This document shows, piece after piece, positions 1-6,846 of a stretch of DNA of 10,864 nucleotides; positions within the stretch are counted from its first letter, which is position 1; the number at the start of each line of letters is the position of its first letter. The stretch is taken from assembly GCA_017483985.1 (NCBI GenBank), contig JAFUUB010000026.1:1-10864 (forward strand), written 5' to 3'. The translations under genes were made by a program, and so were the position numbers. The stretch is from Bacteroidales bacterium. Its GTDB lineage: Bacteria; Bacteroidota; Bacteroidia; Bacteroidales; UBA932. Below the pieces are notes generated by a model. That model was not told where the DNA came from. It did not search any database and saw only the letters and a program-made list of their open reading frames with translations.

Positions 1-367
1 AGAAACTGAACGTCAGCGATTTAAGCAGGAATTCCACGCTCCAGCCGCCCACCACGCTGTAATACGAAAGGATGATCAGTGGCGAGATGACCGTCAGCAG
101 GCCCAGCCAGCGCCAGGGCGTACCGGGAGCCAACTGCTGCATGGCGCCGAAGGTGCTCTTGTGGGTCTTGCGCCCGATGGCCGCCTCCGAAAGGAAGATC
201 GGGAGGGAAATCAGCAGGGTGGAAAGAAGGTAGACGATGATGAAGGCCGAGCCGCCGCCCTGGCCCACCATGTAAGGGAAGCGCCAGATGTTGCCCAGCC
301 CGATCGCCGAACCGGCCATGGCCATGATGACCGCGAACCGGCTCCCGAAAGTTTCTCGAGTATCCAT
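1..367 (-). CDS. Sodium-dependent transporter, NSS (neurotransmitter:sodium symporter) family, N-terminal part
   Basis: Reading from ATG at 367 leftwards, an open frame of 122 codons runs off the window edge, so only TM1 to TM3 are present. Residues 11-36 are the NSS signature helix (GSAIGLGNIWRFPY), with the broken-helix glycines, N26 and R29 matching the sodium-site and gate residues of LeuT-type transporters. Hydrophobic segments at about 41-66 and 92-122 fit TM2 and TM3, with a YYSVVGGW motif in TM3. Bacterial family members import amino acids together with sodium across the inner membrane. The substrate cannot be read from this part. It follows folA by 24 bp on the same strand, so it is probably the last seen gene of the same transcription unit, although a strong hairpin separates the two. 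The family assignment is secure; the specificity is unknown. Confidence 0.93.
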   Translation of the reverse strand, partial: MDTRETFGSRFAVIMAMAGSAIGLGNIWRFPYMVGQGGGSAFIIVYLLSTLLISLPIFLSEAAIGRKTHKSTFGAMQQLAPGTPWRWLGLLTVISPLIILSYYSVVGGWSVEFLLKSLTFSF

Positions 368-381
368 ATTGTCAAGTTCGT

Positions 382-404
382 CCGCCGGCCCCTACAGCCG
401 GCGG
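382..404 (-). other. GC-rich hairpin spanning the folA stop codon
   Basis: CCGCCGGC (382-389) and GCCGGCGG (397-404) form a perfect 8-bp stem with a 7-nt loop. The folA stop codon (392-394) lies in the loop. In the minus-strand RNA the stem is followed by GACGAACTTGACA, which has no U-tract, so it is not a classical Rho-independent terminator. It may protect or punctuate the mRNA between folA and the transporter, or partly reduce downstream expression. The structure is seen directly; the role is inference. Confidence 0.5.
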
Positions 405-907
405 TAGATTACAAATTCGTAGGTCAGGCCCGATACGGGATCCGTATGGGTCTCGGAAGTGGAGGCGGGATACCAGACGGCCGGATCGATCTCGGGGAAG
501 AAGGCGTCGGCATCTTCGACGGTATCATGCACATGGGTGATGTACAGGGTGTCGACCGTCTGCATCGCCTCGGCGTAGGTATAGGCCCCGCCCATGACGA
601 AACACTTGGCGTCCTCCGCCCCTTCACAGGCCTTCTCCGCGGCCCGGAACGCTTCATCGAGGGATTCCACCACCACGACCTTTTCGGGGGCTTCCGGCCA
701 CGGGAAAATGGAAATCACGATGTTGGTGCGGCGCGGCAGCGGACGGCCGATGGACTGGAAGGTCATCCAGCCCATGATGACGGGATGGCCGGTGGTCTGT
801 TCCCGGAAATACTTCATGTCTTCCGGCAGGCTCCACAGGAGCTGGTTCTTGCGGCCGATGGCATAGTTGTCGGCGACGGCCACGATCAGGCATTTTTCCA
901 TTGTCAT
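392..907 (-). CDS. folA: Dihydrofolate reductase
   Basis: This cytoplasmic enzyme reduces dihydrofolate to tetrahydrofolate with NAD(P)H, regenerating the cofactor oxidised by ThyA encoded just upstream. The 171-residue product has the usual single-domain length. Visible landmarks are [16 protein letters not shown] (Met20-loop region), LPEDMKYF with D30 aligned to E. coli Asp27, PVIMG..T..SIGRPLP at 42-58, R60 aligned to the substrate-binding Arg57, and the VMGGA loop at 104-108. I chose ATG at 907 because its ATGA overlaps the thyA stop, repeating the galM/thyA arrangement; ATG at 901 is almost as plausible. The oddity is that positions equivalent to E. coli Arg44, Ser64, Lys76 and Arg98, which surround the NADPH phosphates, appear to be W47, I67, E81 and Y109. 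The fold and family are clear; cofactor preference is an open question. Confidence 0.96.
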   Translation of the reverse strand: MTMEKCLIVAVADNYAIGRKNQLLWSLPEDMKYFREQTTGHPVIMGWMTFQSIGRPLPRRTNIVISIFPWPEAPEKVVVVESLDEAFRAAEKACEGAEDAKCFVMGGAYTYAEAMQTVDTLYITHVHDTVEDADAFFPEIDPAVWYPASTSETHTDPVSGLTYEFVIYRRL

Positions 908-1698
908 ACCGCTACAGGGGCTTTGATGGCCGGCCACGGGTCGTAGCCTTCCAGGGTGAAATCTTCATATTTGAATGCGAACAGGTCCTTGACCTCCGGA
1001 TTGAGCCGCATCCTGGGGAGGGGACGCGGCGTGCGGGAGAGTTGTTCGCGGACCTGGTCGAAATGATTCAGGTAGATGTGCGTGTCGCCGGTGGTGTGGA
1101 TGAATTCACCCGGCTGCAGGCCGGTCACCTGGGCGATCATCAGGGTCAGCAGGGCGTAGGAGGCGATGTTGAACGGGACGCCGAGGAAGGTGTCCGCGCT
1201 TCGCTGGTAGAGCTGGCAGGAGAGCTTCCCGTCCGCCACATAGAACTGGAACAGGCAGTGGCAGGGCGGGAGGGCCATCTTCTCCACCTCGGCCGGATTC
1301 CAGGCTGTCACGAGCATGCGCCGGGAGTCGGGGTTGCGGCGGATGGTTTCCACCACCTGGGCGAGCTGGTCGATGCTGCGGCCGTCCGGGGCGGGCCAGG
1401 AGCGCCACTGGTGGCCGTAAACCGGCCCCAGGTCGCCGTTCTCATCGGCCCATTCATCCCAGATCGTAACGCCATGGTCCTTGAGGTACTTGATGTTGGT
1501 ATCCCCGGCAATGAACCAGAGCAGTTCGTAGATGATCGATTTCAGGTGCACCTTCTTGGTGGTCAGCAGCGGGAAGCCTTCGGACAGGTCGAACCGCATC
1601 TGGTGTCCGAAGACGCTCTTCGTGCCGACGCCGGTCCGGTCGTGCTTGACCGTCCCTTCGTCCATGATGCGCCGCAGCAGGTCCAGGTAGGGTTTCAT
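904..1698 (-). CDS. thyA: Thymidylate synthase
   Basis: Converts dUMP and 5,10-methylene-tetrahydrofolate to dTMP and dihydrofolate in the cytoplasm. From ATG at 1698 the protein is 264 residues, the same length as E. coli ThyA, and the key residues keep the E. coli numbering: R21 in [13 protein letters not shown]80, the partner-subunit arginines R126 and R127, catalytic C146 in LPPCHC, R166 and D169 in QRSADTFLG, and N177 in PFNIAS. The C-terminus PVAV resembles the family ending. An in-frame ATG at 1803 exists, but it would extend deep into galM and add 35 residues without homology. The chosen start makes an ATGA overlap with the galM stop, and the stop makes another with folA, so galM, thyA and folA are probably translated from one mRNA with coupling. 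Nothing looks damaged. Confidence 0.98.
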   Translation of the reverse strand: MKPYLDLLRRIMDEGTVKHDRTGVGTKSVFGHQMRFDLSEGFPLLTTKKVHLKSIIYELLWFIAGDTNIKYLKDHGVTIWDEWADENGDLGPVYGHQWRSWPAPDGRSIDQLAQVVETIRRNPDSRRMLVTAWNPAEVEKMALPPCHCLFQFYVADGKLSCQLYQRSADTFLGVPFNIASYALLTLMIAQVTGLQPGEFIHTTGDTHIYLNHFDQVREQLSRTPRPLPRMRLNPEVKDLFAFKYEDFTLEGYDPWPAIKAPVAV

Positions 1699-2738
1699 CG
1701 TACGGAGAAGGCGAAGATAATGGCTTCCTGATAGGTCTGGCCCGGACGGAGGACCGTCGTCGGATAGTCTTCCTTGTTCGGGCTGTCCGGGAAATGCTGG
1801 CATTCCAGGGCGACGGCGTCATAGTCATGGAAGATGCGGCCGTCGTGACCGACGGGGCAGCCTTCCAGCCAGTTGCCGGTATAGACCTGGATGCCCGGCT
1901 GGGTCGTCAGGACCTCCACGCAGCGCCCGCTCTTCGGGGAATACAGGGTGGCAGCCGGCTGGAGCTGGCCCGGCTCGTAGTCGTCCAGCACCCAGCAATG
2001 GTCATAGCCCTTGCCGATCTTCAGGGCCTCGAAATCCGCATGCAGGTCCTGTCCGATCGGTTTCGGGTTGACGAAATCCATCGGCGTCCCGGCGACGGGC
2101 TCGCTTTCGCCCAGCGGAATCTGGGTCGGGTCGGTCGGGAGGTATTCGGAGGCATTGAGGGTCAGTTCATGGGCCTCGATGCTGCCGGCATTGTCCAGGT
2201 TGAAATACGTATGGTTGGTCAGGTTGACCACGGTCGGGGCGTCGGTTTCGGCGGTATAGGTGATGCGCAGGGAGTTGTCCTCATCCCACTCATAGCGGAC
2301 CACGGCCTTGAGGTTGCCGGGATAACCGGCCTCGCCGTCCTCGGAGAAATACAGGAACTCCACGGCTTCGCCGTCGAGGCGGCTCTCCCACACCTGGTTC
2401 TGGAAGCCGTCAGGGCCGCCGTGCAGGTGGTTGGGACCGTTGTTGATGGGAAGCTCATACTCCTTGCCGTCCAGGGTGAAACGGCCCTTGGCGATGCGGT
2501 TGGCGAACCGGCCCGGGGTCTTGCCGGCGCAGGGACCGTCGGCGAAATAGCTCATCGGGTCGTCATAGCCCAGCACGACATTCTCCATCTTCCCGTCCTT
2601 GTCCGGAACGACGACGGACACGATGCCCGCGCCCACGCTGGAGAGTTCGACATACGCACCGGAGGCATTGGTCAGCCGGTACTTGATGATTTCCTTTCTT
2701 TCGGGGGTCTTGCCCCAGATTTCTTGACTCGCTTTCAT
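1695..2738 (-). CDS. galM: Aldose 1-epimerase (galactose mutarotase)
   Basis: Interconverts alpha and beta anomers of galactose and other hexoses, feeding alpha-galactose to galactokinase, whose 3' end lies at the right edge of this window. The 347-residue length is normal for GalM. Expected active-site residues are visible: R77 in [14 protein letters not shown]106 in [11 protein letters not shown]176 in [11 protein letters not shown]246 in GYDHCWVL, and the catalytic base E312 in [12 protein letters not shown]. There is no signal peptide, which suggests a cytoplasmic enzyme; many Bacteroidota also carry secreted mutarotases. It starts 16 bp after the stop of the upstream lipoprotein gene and overlaps thyA by 4 bp. 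The start at 2738 has no Shine-Dalgarno sequence but an A/T-rich leader, as is usual in this phylum. Confidence 0.96.
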   Translation of the reverse strand: MKASQEIWGKTPERKEIIKYRLTNASGAYVELSSVGAGIVSVVVPDKDGKMENVVLGYDDPMSYFADGPCAGKTPGRFANRIAKGRFTLDGKEYELPINNGPNHLHGGPDGFQNQVWESRLDGEAVEFLYFSEDGEAGYPGNLKAVVRYEWDEDNSLRITYTAETDAPTVVNLTNHTYFNLDNAGSIEAHELTLNASEYLPTDPTQIPLGESEPVAGTPMDFVNPKPIGQDLHADFEALKIGKGYDHCWVLDDYEPGQLQPAATLYSPKSGRCVEVLTTQPGIQVYTGNWLEGCPVGHDGRIFHDYDAVALECQHFPDSPNKEDYPTTVLRPGQTYQEAIIFAFSVR

Positions 2739-2754
2739 ACTGGTTTATGTTTTT

Positions 2755-3705
2755 TTATAATTGTTCCAGGACGGCAAACAGTTTCTCCTGCGGGACATCC
2801 TTGAGCAGGACTTTCTTGTCCGCATCCAGCAGGTACAGGGACGGGATGGCCCGCACGCAGTAGAGCAGGTCCGTGCGGATGGCATAGTCCGGATCGTATC
2901 CGGAATACCAGGAGGACGGGTAATTCACGGCATACGCCTTCCATTCGTCCAGGTCGCTGTCGATATAGACATTGACGACCGCCAGGGTCCCGCTGTCCAT
3001 CAGCTGGCTCACGCGCGCGCTGCCCTGCAGGTCGTCGATGATGCCCTTGCAGGCCGTACAGCCCGGATTGCTGAAGAAGAGCAGGGTGTAGGGCGCCTTC
3101 ACGCTGTACAGGGTCCGGGTCCGGCCTTTCAGGTCGGTGAAACGGAAGTCCGCGGCCGGCGTCCCGGTCTGGTTGAGCCGGCACATCTGGGCGTCGAAGC
3201 CATAGGCATGCTTCATCTCGGGACGGATCACGTCCGAAGCGGCCAGCAGCTCGACGAAAGGCAGGTAGCGGTCCTCGCTGCGGACGGGAGAGTTCGGGTC
3301 ATACAGGTACTTGGCCGAGAACTCCACCAGGGTCTCGAAGACATTGGAAGAAGTATCCTTCCGCTCGCAGGCGGCGGCCTTCTCATAGAGCCGGACCATG
3401 GCCCTGCGGGCGGCCGACGGGCTCGCCTGGTCCATCAGGGTGGCGAACAGCCCGTAATTGTCCTCTACTTCCGTCTTCCGCACGCCCGCAACCAGGGCCG
3501 TATCACAGACGGCCGTGCGGGAAGTGTCCGCAAAAGCGTCCCAGAAATGCTCCACCACATAGTCCATCCGTTCCTGCGGATCCTGGACGACCCCGGGTAC
3601 AGACACTTTCGGGAAAGGCTGCGGGGCGGGCGCATTTCCGGCCTGGCGGCCGTTGCACGCCAGGACCAGGCAACCGGTCAATACATATAAGAAAATCTTC
3701 TTCAT
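2755..3705 (-). CDS. DUF5106-like lipoprotein with C-terminal thioredoxin fold
   Basis: This 316-residue protein begins MKKIFLYVLTGCLVLAC, a lipoprotein signal with the lipidated cysteine at 17. The flanking residues NGRQAG carry no acidic cluster, which argues weakly for a periplasm-facing rather than surface-exposed protein. The region from about 40 to 175 is helical, with YVVEHFWDAFADTS near its start, and resembles the DUF5106 domain of Bacteroidota. Residues 183-316 look like a TlpA/AhpC-type thioredoxin domain, with FFSNPGCTACKG (C216, C219) and a cis-proline loop AIPSLYLLD (P288). It may act as a periplasmic thiol-disulfide oxidoreductase; the partner is unknown. Additional cysteines at 67, 113, 175 and 283 could form structural disulfides. 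A TTG 18 bp further upstream (3723) is an alternative start, but ATG at 3705 gives a standard signal peptide. It heads the galM-thyA-folA unit. Confidence 0.85.
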   Translation of the reverse strand: MKKIFLYVLTGCLVLACNGRQAGNAPAPQPFPKVSVPGVVQDPQERMDYVVEHFWDAFADTSRTAVCDTALVAGVRKTEVEDNYGLFATLMDQASPSAARRAMVRLYEKAAACERKDTSSNVFETLVEFSAKYLYDPNSPVRSEDRYLPFVELLAASDVIRPEMKHAYGFDAQMCRLNQTGTPAADFRFTDLKGRTRTLYSVKAPYTLLFFSNPGCTACKGIIDDLQGSARVSQLMDSGTLAVVNVYIDSDLDEWKAYAVNYPSSWYSGYDPDYAIRTDLLYCVRAIPSLYLLDADKKVLLKDVPQEKLFAVLEQL

Positions 3706-3746
3706 TTTTGCTGTACGCTTCAAGGTGTTCGCGAGGGGGCTATCCG

Positions 3747-3754
3747 CAAATTTA
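3747..3754 (-). promoter_or_regulatory. Candidate -7 promoter element for the lipoprotein-galM-thyA-folA unit
   Basis: On the minus strand the sequence is TAAATTTG, a full match to the Bacteroidota -7 consensus TAnnTTTG. It lies about 42-49 bases upstream of the ATG at 3705, giving a leader of roughly 35 nt. No TTTG is seen at the expected -33 spacing, so this rests on the -7 box and its position alone. Confidence 0.45.
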
Positions 3755-3755
3755 C

Positions 3756-3766
3756 AGAATTATTCT
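3756..3766. promoter_or_regulatory. Short inverted repeat between divergent -7 elements, possible operator
   Basis: AGAAT-T-ATTCT forms two 5-bp arms with a single central base. It fills the gap between the two opposed -7 elements, and its centre (3761) coincides with the midpoint between them. That placement would let one bound protein affect both promoters. The repeat is short and AT-rich, so chance is a real alternative. Confidence 0.25.
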
Positions 3767-3774
3767 TAGATTTG
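3767..3774 (+). promoter_or_regulatory. Candidate -7 promoter element for the outer-membrane protein gene
   Basis: TAGATTTG matches TAnnTTTG exactly. Transcription would begin near 3780, leaving only about 10 nt before the ATG at 3790 or about 20 nt before the ATG at 3799. That slightly favours the second start codon. No convincing -33 TTTG is seen upstream. Confidence 0.45.
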
Positions 3775-3789
3775 TAATGTTGATGTAAT

Positions 3790-6700
3790 ATGATCGAGAT
3801 GTCTTTCCGTAAGATTGCCCTGTGGGCCATGGGAATGCTGCTGGCAAGCACCGCCTGGGCCCAATTCTATACCGCCGGAGAGGACCCGGCTTCCGTCCGT
3901 TGGTCCACCTTCCGTACGGACCATTACAAACTGATCTACCCCACCGGGATGGACTCCCTGGCCCGGGCCTACGCCCGCACCCTGGAGGCCTTTCGTCCCC
4001 AGGTCGGCCGGAGCATCGGATACCTGCCCGGCGGCATGTACCGCAAACCCATGCCGGTCATCCTGCATGCCCATGGCGGACAGGCCAACGGCAGCGTGAC
4101 CTGGGCGCCCCGCCGCATGGACCTGTATACCCTGCCGGAGGCGTATGAGCCGGAGCCGATGCCCTGGCTGACCTCCCTGGCCGTCCACGAAAACCGCCAT
4201 GTCGCCCAGCTCCAGTTCGGGGCCGACGGACTGTTCCGTCCGTTCAAATGGCTGGTGGGGGACCTGGTGGCCGGCGCCTTGTCCGGCGTCTATCCCAGCA
4301 CCTGGTTCCTGGAAGGGGACGCCGTGGTCGCGGAAACGGCCCTGACGCCCTTCGGCCGCGGCCGGCGCGGGGATTTCCTGGCCTATTACCGGGCCGCCTT
4401 CGACGCCGGGGACTGGCGGAACTGGTACCGCTGGCGCTATGGGTCCTACCGGTATTATGCCCCGAACCACTATGCCCTGGGCTATCTTACGCTCGCGGGC
4501 GTCCGTACCCGGTATGACGCCCCGCTCTTCGAAGCGGACTACCTGCATGGCGTGACCCGCCGGCCGTGGCGCCTGTTCAACATCCAGCGCGCCGTGCGCA
4601 AGACGTCCGGCCGCTCGTTCAAAGGGGCCTTCAGAGACATCATGCAGTCGTTCCAGGCGCAGTGGGCGGCCGAAGACCGCGGTCCCTGGACGGCCGCCGA
4701 GCCGTTCAGCCCCGTCCCTTCCTGGTATACCGTCCAGGGCGCGCCCGTAGCCTACGGCGGAGGCTGGCTGGTCAAGGAAAATTCCAAGGTCCGCGCCACC
4801 CGACTCGTCCTGTATAAGGACGGCCGTGCCAAGACCCTGCGTCCCTTTGCGGCCGCAACCGGCGACCTCCGTCCGGCCGGCGACCGCATCTATTGGAGCG
4901 AGACGGTTCCGGACCTGCGCTGGGGGCTCCGCGCCACCTCGCGAATCCGCTACATGGAAAACGGCAAGGTCCGCGACCTGACCCGCAACGGACGGCTGTA
5001 CAACCCAGCTCCGTCCCCGGACGGGGCGCGGATTGCCGTGACCGAATATCCGGTCCCCGGCGGATCCAAGGTCCGGATCCTGGACGCCACGGGCCAGACC
5101 CTGCAAACGCTGACAGCCCCAGACGGCGTCCAGTACGTCGAGACGGCCTGGGTCGGTAATGAACTGTATATAAGTTATATCGATGACCACGGGACGGGCA
5201 TCGCCCGTTGGCCGCTGAGCGGTCAGCCGCAGACGGTCCTGGCTCCCCAGCCGATCAGCATCGCCCACCTGCAAGGCAGCCCCGACGGCGTGCTGCTCAG
5301 CATGGATGCCTCGGGACTGAACGAGGTCTACCGCCTCACGCCGCAGGGAACCCTGGTCCAGCTGACAGCGACCCCGTATGGCGCCGGGGCCTTTACCATG
5401 ACCTCCGACACGCTGTATTACGCCGCCCAGACCCGGGAAGGCGTCCTGCTGCAGAAAGTCCCGGCCAGCGGCCTGGCATACCGCCGCGCCGGCGGGACCG
5501 CGTCGCATCCGGCAGCGGACCGACTCGCCGCCCAGGAGCAGGCCCTCTCCCGTGAACCGGCGGCCCTGAAGGACCGCAGCCGCAGCATCGGCGGCACGGA
5601 AACGGCCGCGAAGCGCTATTCCAAACTGCTCGGCATTCCCTATATCCATTCCTGGGCGCCGGTTTATTTCGATTATGACCGGATCGAGGAAATGAGCGGG
5701 GATGTCACGTGGCGGGAAGGCGGACTGGGCGCGACGGCGCTGTTCCAGAACCTGCTGGGGACGGCCTCGGGGTCCCTCGGCTACAGCTACCACAAGGATG
5801 AATATACCGGAGCCTGGCGGCATTCCGGCCATCTCCAGATGACGTATACCGGACTGTTTCCGGTTTTCGAAATCAATGCGGACTTCAACGACCGGGACCT
5901 GATCCAGTACAGCCGCGTCAGGCAGGAGGCCGGGATGCTGTCTTTCACCTCCACCGGCGGCCGCCTGATTGACAGCCCGTCGTTCCAGGGAGCCCTGAAG
6001 GTCTATGTTCCCCTGAACTTCTCCTCCGGTGGCTGGAACCGCGGCTTTGTCCCGCAGTTGCAATATTCCTTCTCCAACGACCGCTTCAACAAGACCCTCC
6101 CGGTCCGGACCGCACCCGATGTCCTCGGAGAAACGGTCGTCCCGGCCAGCCTGTCGCGGCTGGAACCGGGCGATAACGTCCTGATGCAGAGCCTGACAGT
6201 CTCGGCCCGCGGCTATATCATCCGCCCGACGGCTTCCGCCCTGGATTATCCCCGCTGGGGCTTCGGCGCGGAAGGCGGCTACCGGGCCCGCCTGGGCCTG
6301 AGCGACTTGTTCTCCCCGGCGCTCTATGGATATGTCTACGGCTATCTGCCCGGCCTGACGGCCAACCAGGGCCTCCGGCTCTCCGCCATGTGGCAGCACC
6401 AAACCGGCTCCGGGACCGGCGAAAACGTCGTGACGACCCGTCCGCGCGGCTTCCAGGACACCCAGGTCTCCACGTACCTGGCCAGCTATGCCCCGGACCA
6501 GCTGCGGCTTTCGGCCGATTATTCCATCCCGGTGTGGGTCGGAGACATTTCCTGGTTCAGCCCGCTCTTCTACGTCACGCATTTCGTGGTCAAACCCCAT
6601 GTGGACTACACCCTCCTGAAATACGGACGGGGCCTGTCCGGCGGCGGTTCGCTGGTCAGCGCGGGGGCGGAGATAACGGCCAGGCTGGCCCACTTCCTCT

Positions 6701-6831
6701 GGCTGCCCTTCCCGACCTCGGCCGGTATCGTGTTTGACTGGAACGGCGGATCCGAGTACGGCCCGATCGCGGAGCGCGGCATCGCCCTGACGCGCACCTA
6801 TGTCGGCGGCGTCTTCAGCATTGATTTCTAA
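3790..6831 (+). CDS. Secreted zincin-like / TolB-like propeller / outer-membrane beta-barrel protein
   Basis: This 1013-residue protein has a signal peptide ending at about AWA (22-24). Residues 25 to about 290 contain SLAVHENRHVAQL with an HExxH motif (H133, E134, H137), followed by WFLEGDAVVAE, where E175 is placed like the third zinc ligand of peptidase-MA-type gluzincins. Residues of about 310-565 have beta-propeller character with PSPDG (408-412) and GSPDG (496-500) repeats like TolB/PD40 blades. After a linker, from about 645 to the end, alternating hydrophobic and polar strands rich in Tyr, Trp and Gly end in GGVFSIDF with a terminal Phe, as in outer-membrane barrels assembled by BamA. 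I infer an outer-membrane-anchored protein with a periplasmic or surface peptidase-like domain. The substrate is unknown and proteolysis is unproven. ATG at 3799 is an alternative start. It converges with the esterase gene with a 15-bp gap and no obvious terminator. Confidence 0.88.
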   Translation: MIEMSFRKIALWAMGMLLASTAWAQFYTAGEDPASVRWSTFRTDHYKLIYPTGMDSLARAYARTLEAFRPQVGRSIGYLPGGMYRKPMPVILHAHGGQANGSVTWAPRRMDLYTLPEAYEPEPMPWLTSLAVHENRHVAQLQFGADGLFRPFKWLVGDLVAGALSGVYPSTWFLEGDAVVAETALTPFGRGRRGDFLAYYRAAFDAGDWRNWYRWRYGSYRYYAPNHYALGYLTLAGVRTRYDAPLFEADYLHGVTRRPWRLFNIQRAVRKTSGRSFKGAFRDIMQSFQAQWAAEDRGPWTAAEPFSPVPSWYTVQGAPVAYGGGWLVKENSKVRATRLVLYKDGRAKTLRPFAAATGDLRPAGDRIYWSETVPDLRWGLRATSRIRYMENGKVRDLTRNGRLYNPAPSPDGARIAVTEYPVPGGSKVRILDATGQTLQTLTAPDGVQYVETAWVGNELYISYIDDHGTGIARWPLSGQPQTVLAPQPISIAHLQGSPDGVLLSMDASGLNEVYRLTPQGTLVQLTATPYGAGAFTMTSDTLYYAAQTREGVLLQKVPASGLAYRRAGGTASHPAADRLAAQEQALSREPAALKDRSRSIGGTETAAKRYSKLLGIPYIHSWAPVYFDYDRIEEMSGDVTWREGGLGATALFQNLLGTASGSLGYSYHKDEYTGAWRHSGHLQMTYTGLFPVFEINADFNDRDLIQYSRVRQEAGMLSFTSTGGRLIDSPSFQGALKVYVPLNFSSGGWNRGFVPQLQYSFSNDRFNKTLPVRTAPDVLGETVVPASLSRLEPGDNVLMQSLTVSARGYIIRPTASALDYPRWGFGAEGGYRARLGLSDLFSPALYGYVYGYLPGLTANQGLRLSAMWQHQTGSGTGENVVTTRPRGFQDTQVSTYLASYAPDQLRLSADYSIPVWVGDISWFSPLFYVTHFVVKPHVDYTLLKYGRGLSGGGSLVSAGAEITARLAHFLWLPFPTSAGIVFDWNGGSEYGPIAERGIALTRTYVGGVFSIDF

Positions 6832-6846
6832 GGGAATCCTGACGGA

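Noticed and set aside
1699..1803. Longer thyA start at 1803
   Set aside because: The extension overlaps galM by over 100 bp and has no similarity to ThyA. ATG at 1698 gives the exact family length and numbering.
161..3690. Long plus-strand open frames at 161-946, 901-1731, 1794-2804 and 2761-3690
   Set aside because: Each is antisense to a confidently identified minus-strand gene (folA, thyA, galM, lipoprotein) and has low-complexity composition with no domain. All are compositional shadows.
3775..3782. TAATGTTG as a second -7 element for the plus-strand gene
   Set aside because: It mismatches the consensus and would place the transcription start at or next to the ATG at 3790. TAGATTTG just upstream fits better.
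3766..6693. A 975-codon open frame antisense to the outer-membrane protein gene
   Set aside because: Its product is rich in Gly, Arg, Pro, Ala and Gln without recognisable domains, while the plus-strand frame has a signal peptide, motifs and a barrel ending. It is explained by high GC and rarity of TTA, CTA and TCA codons in the real gene.
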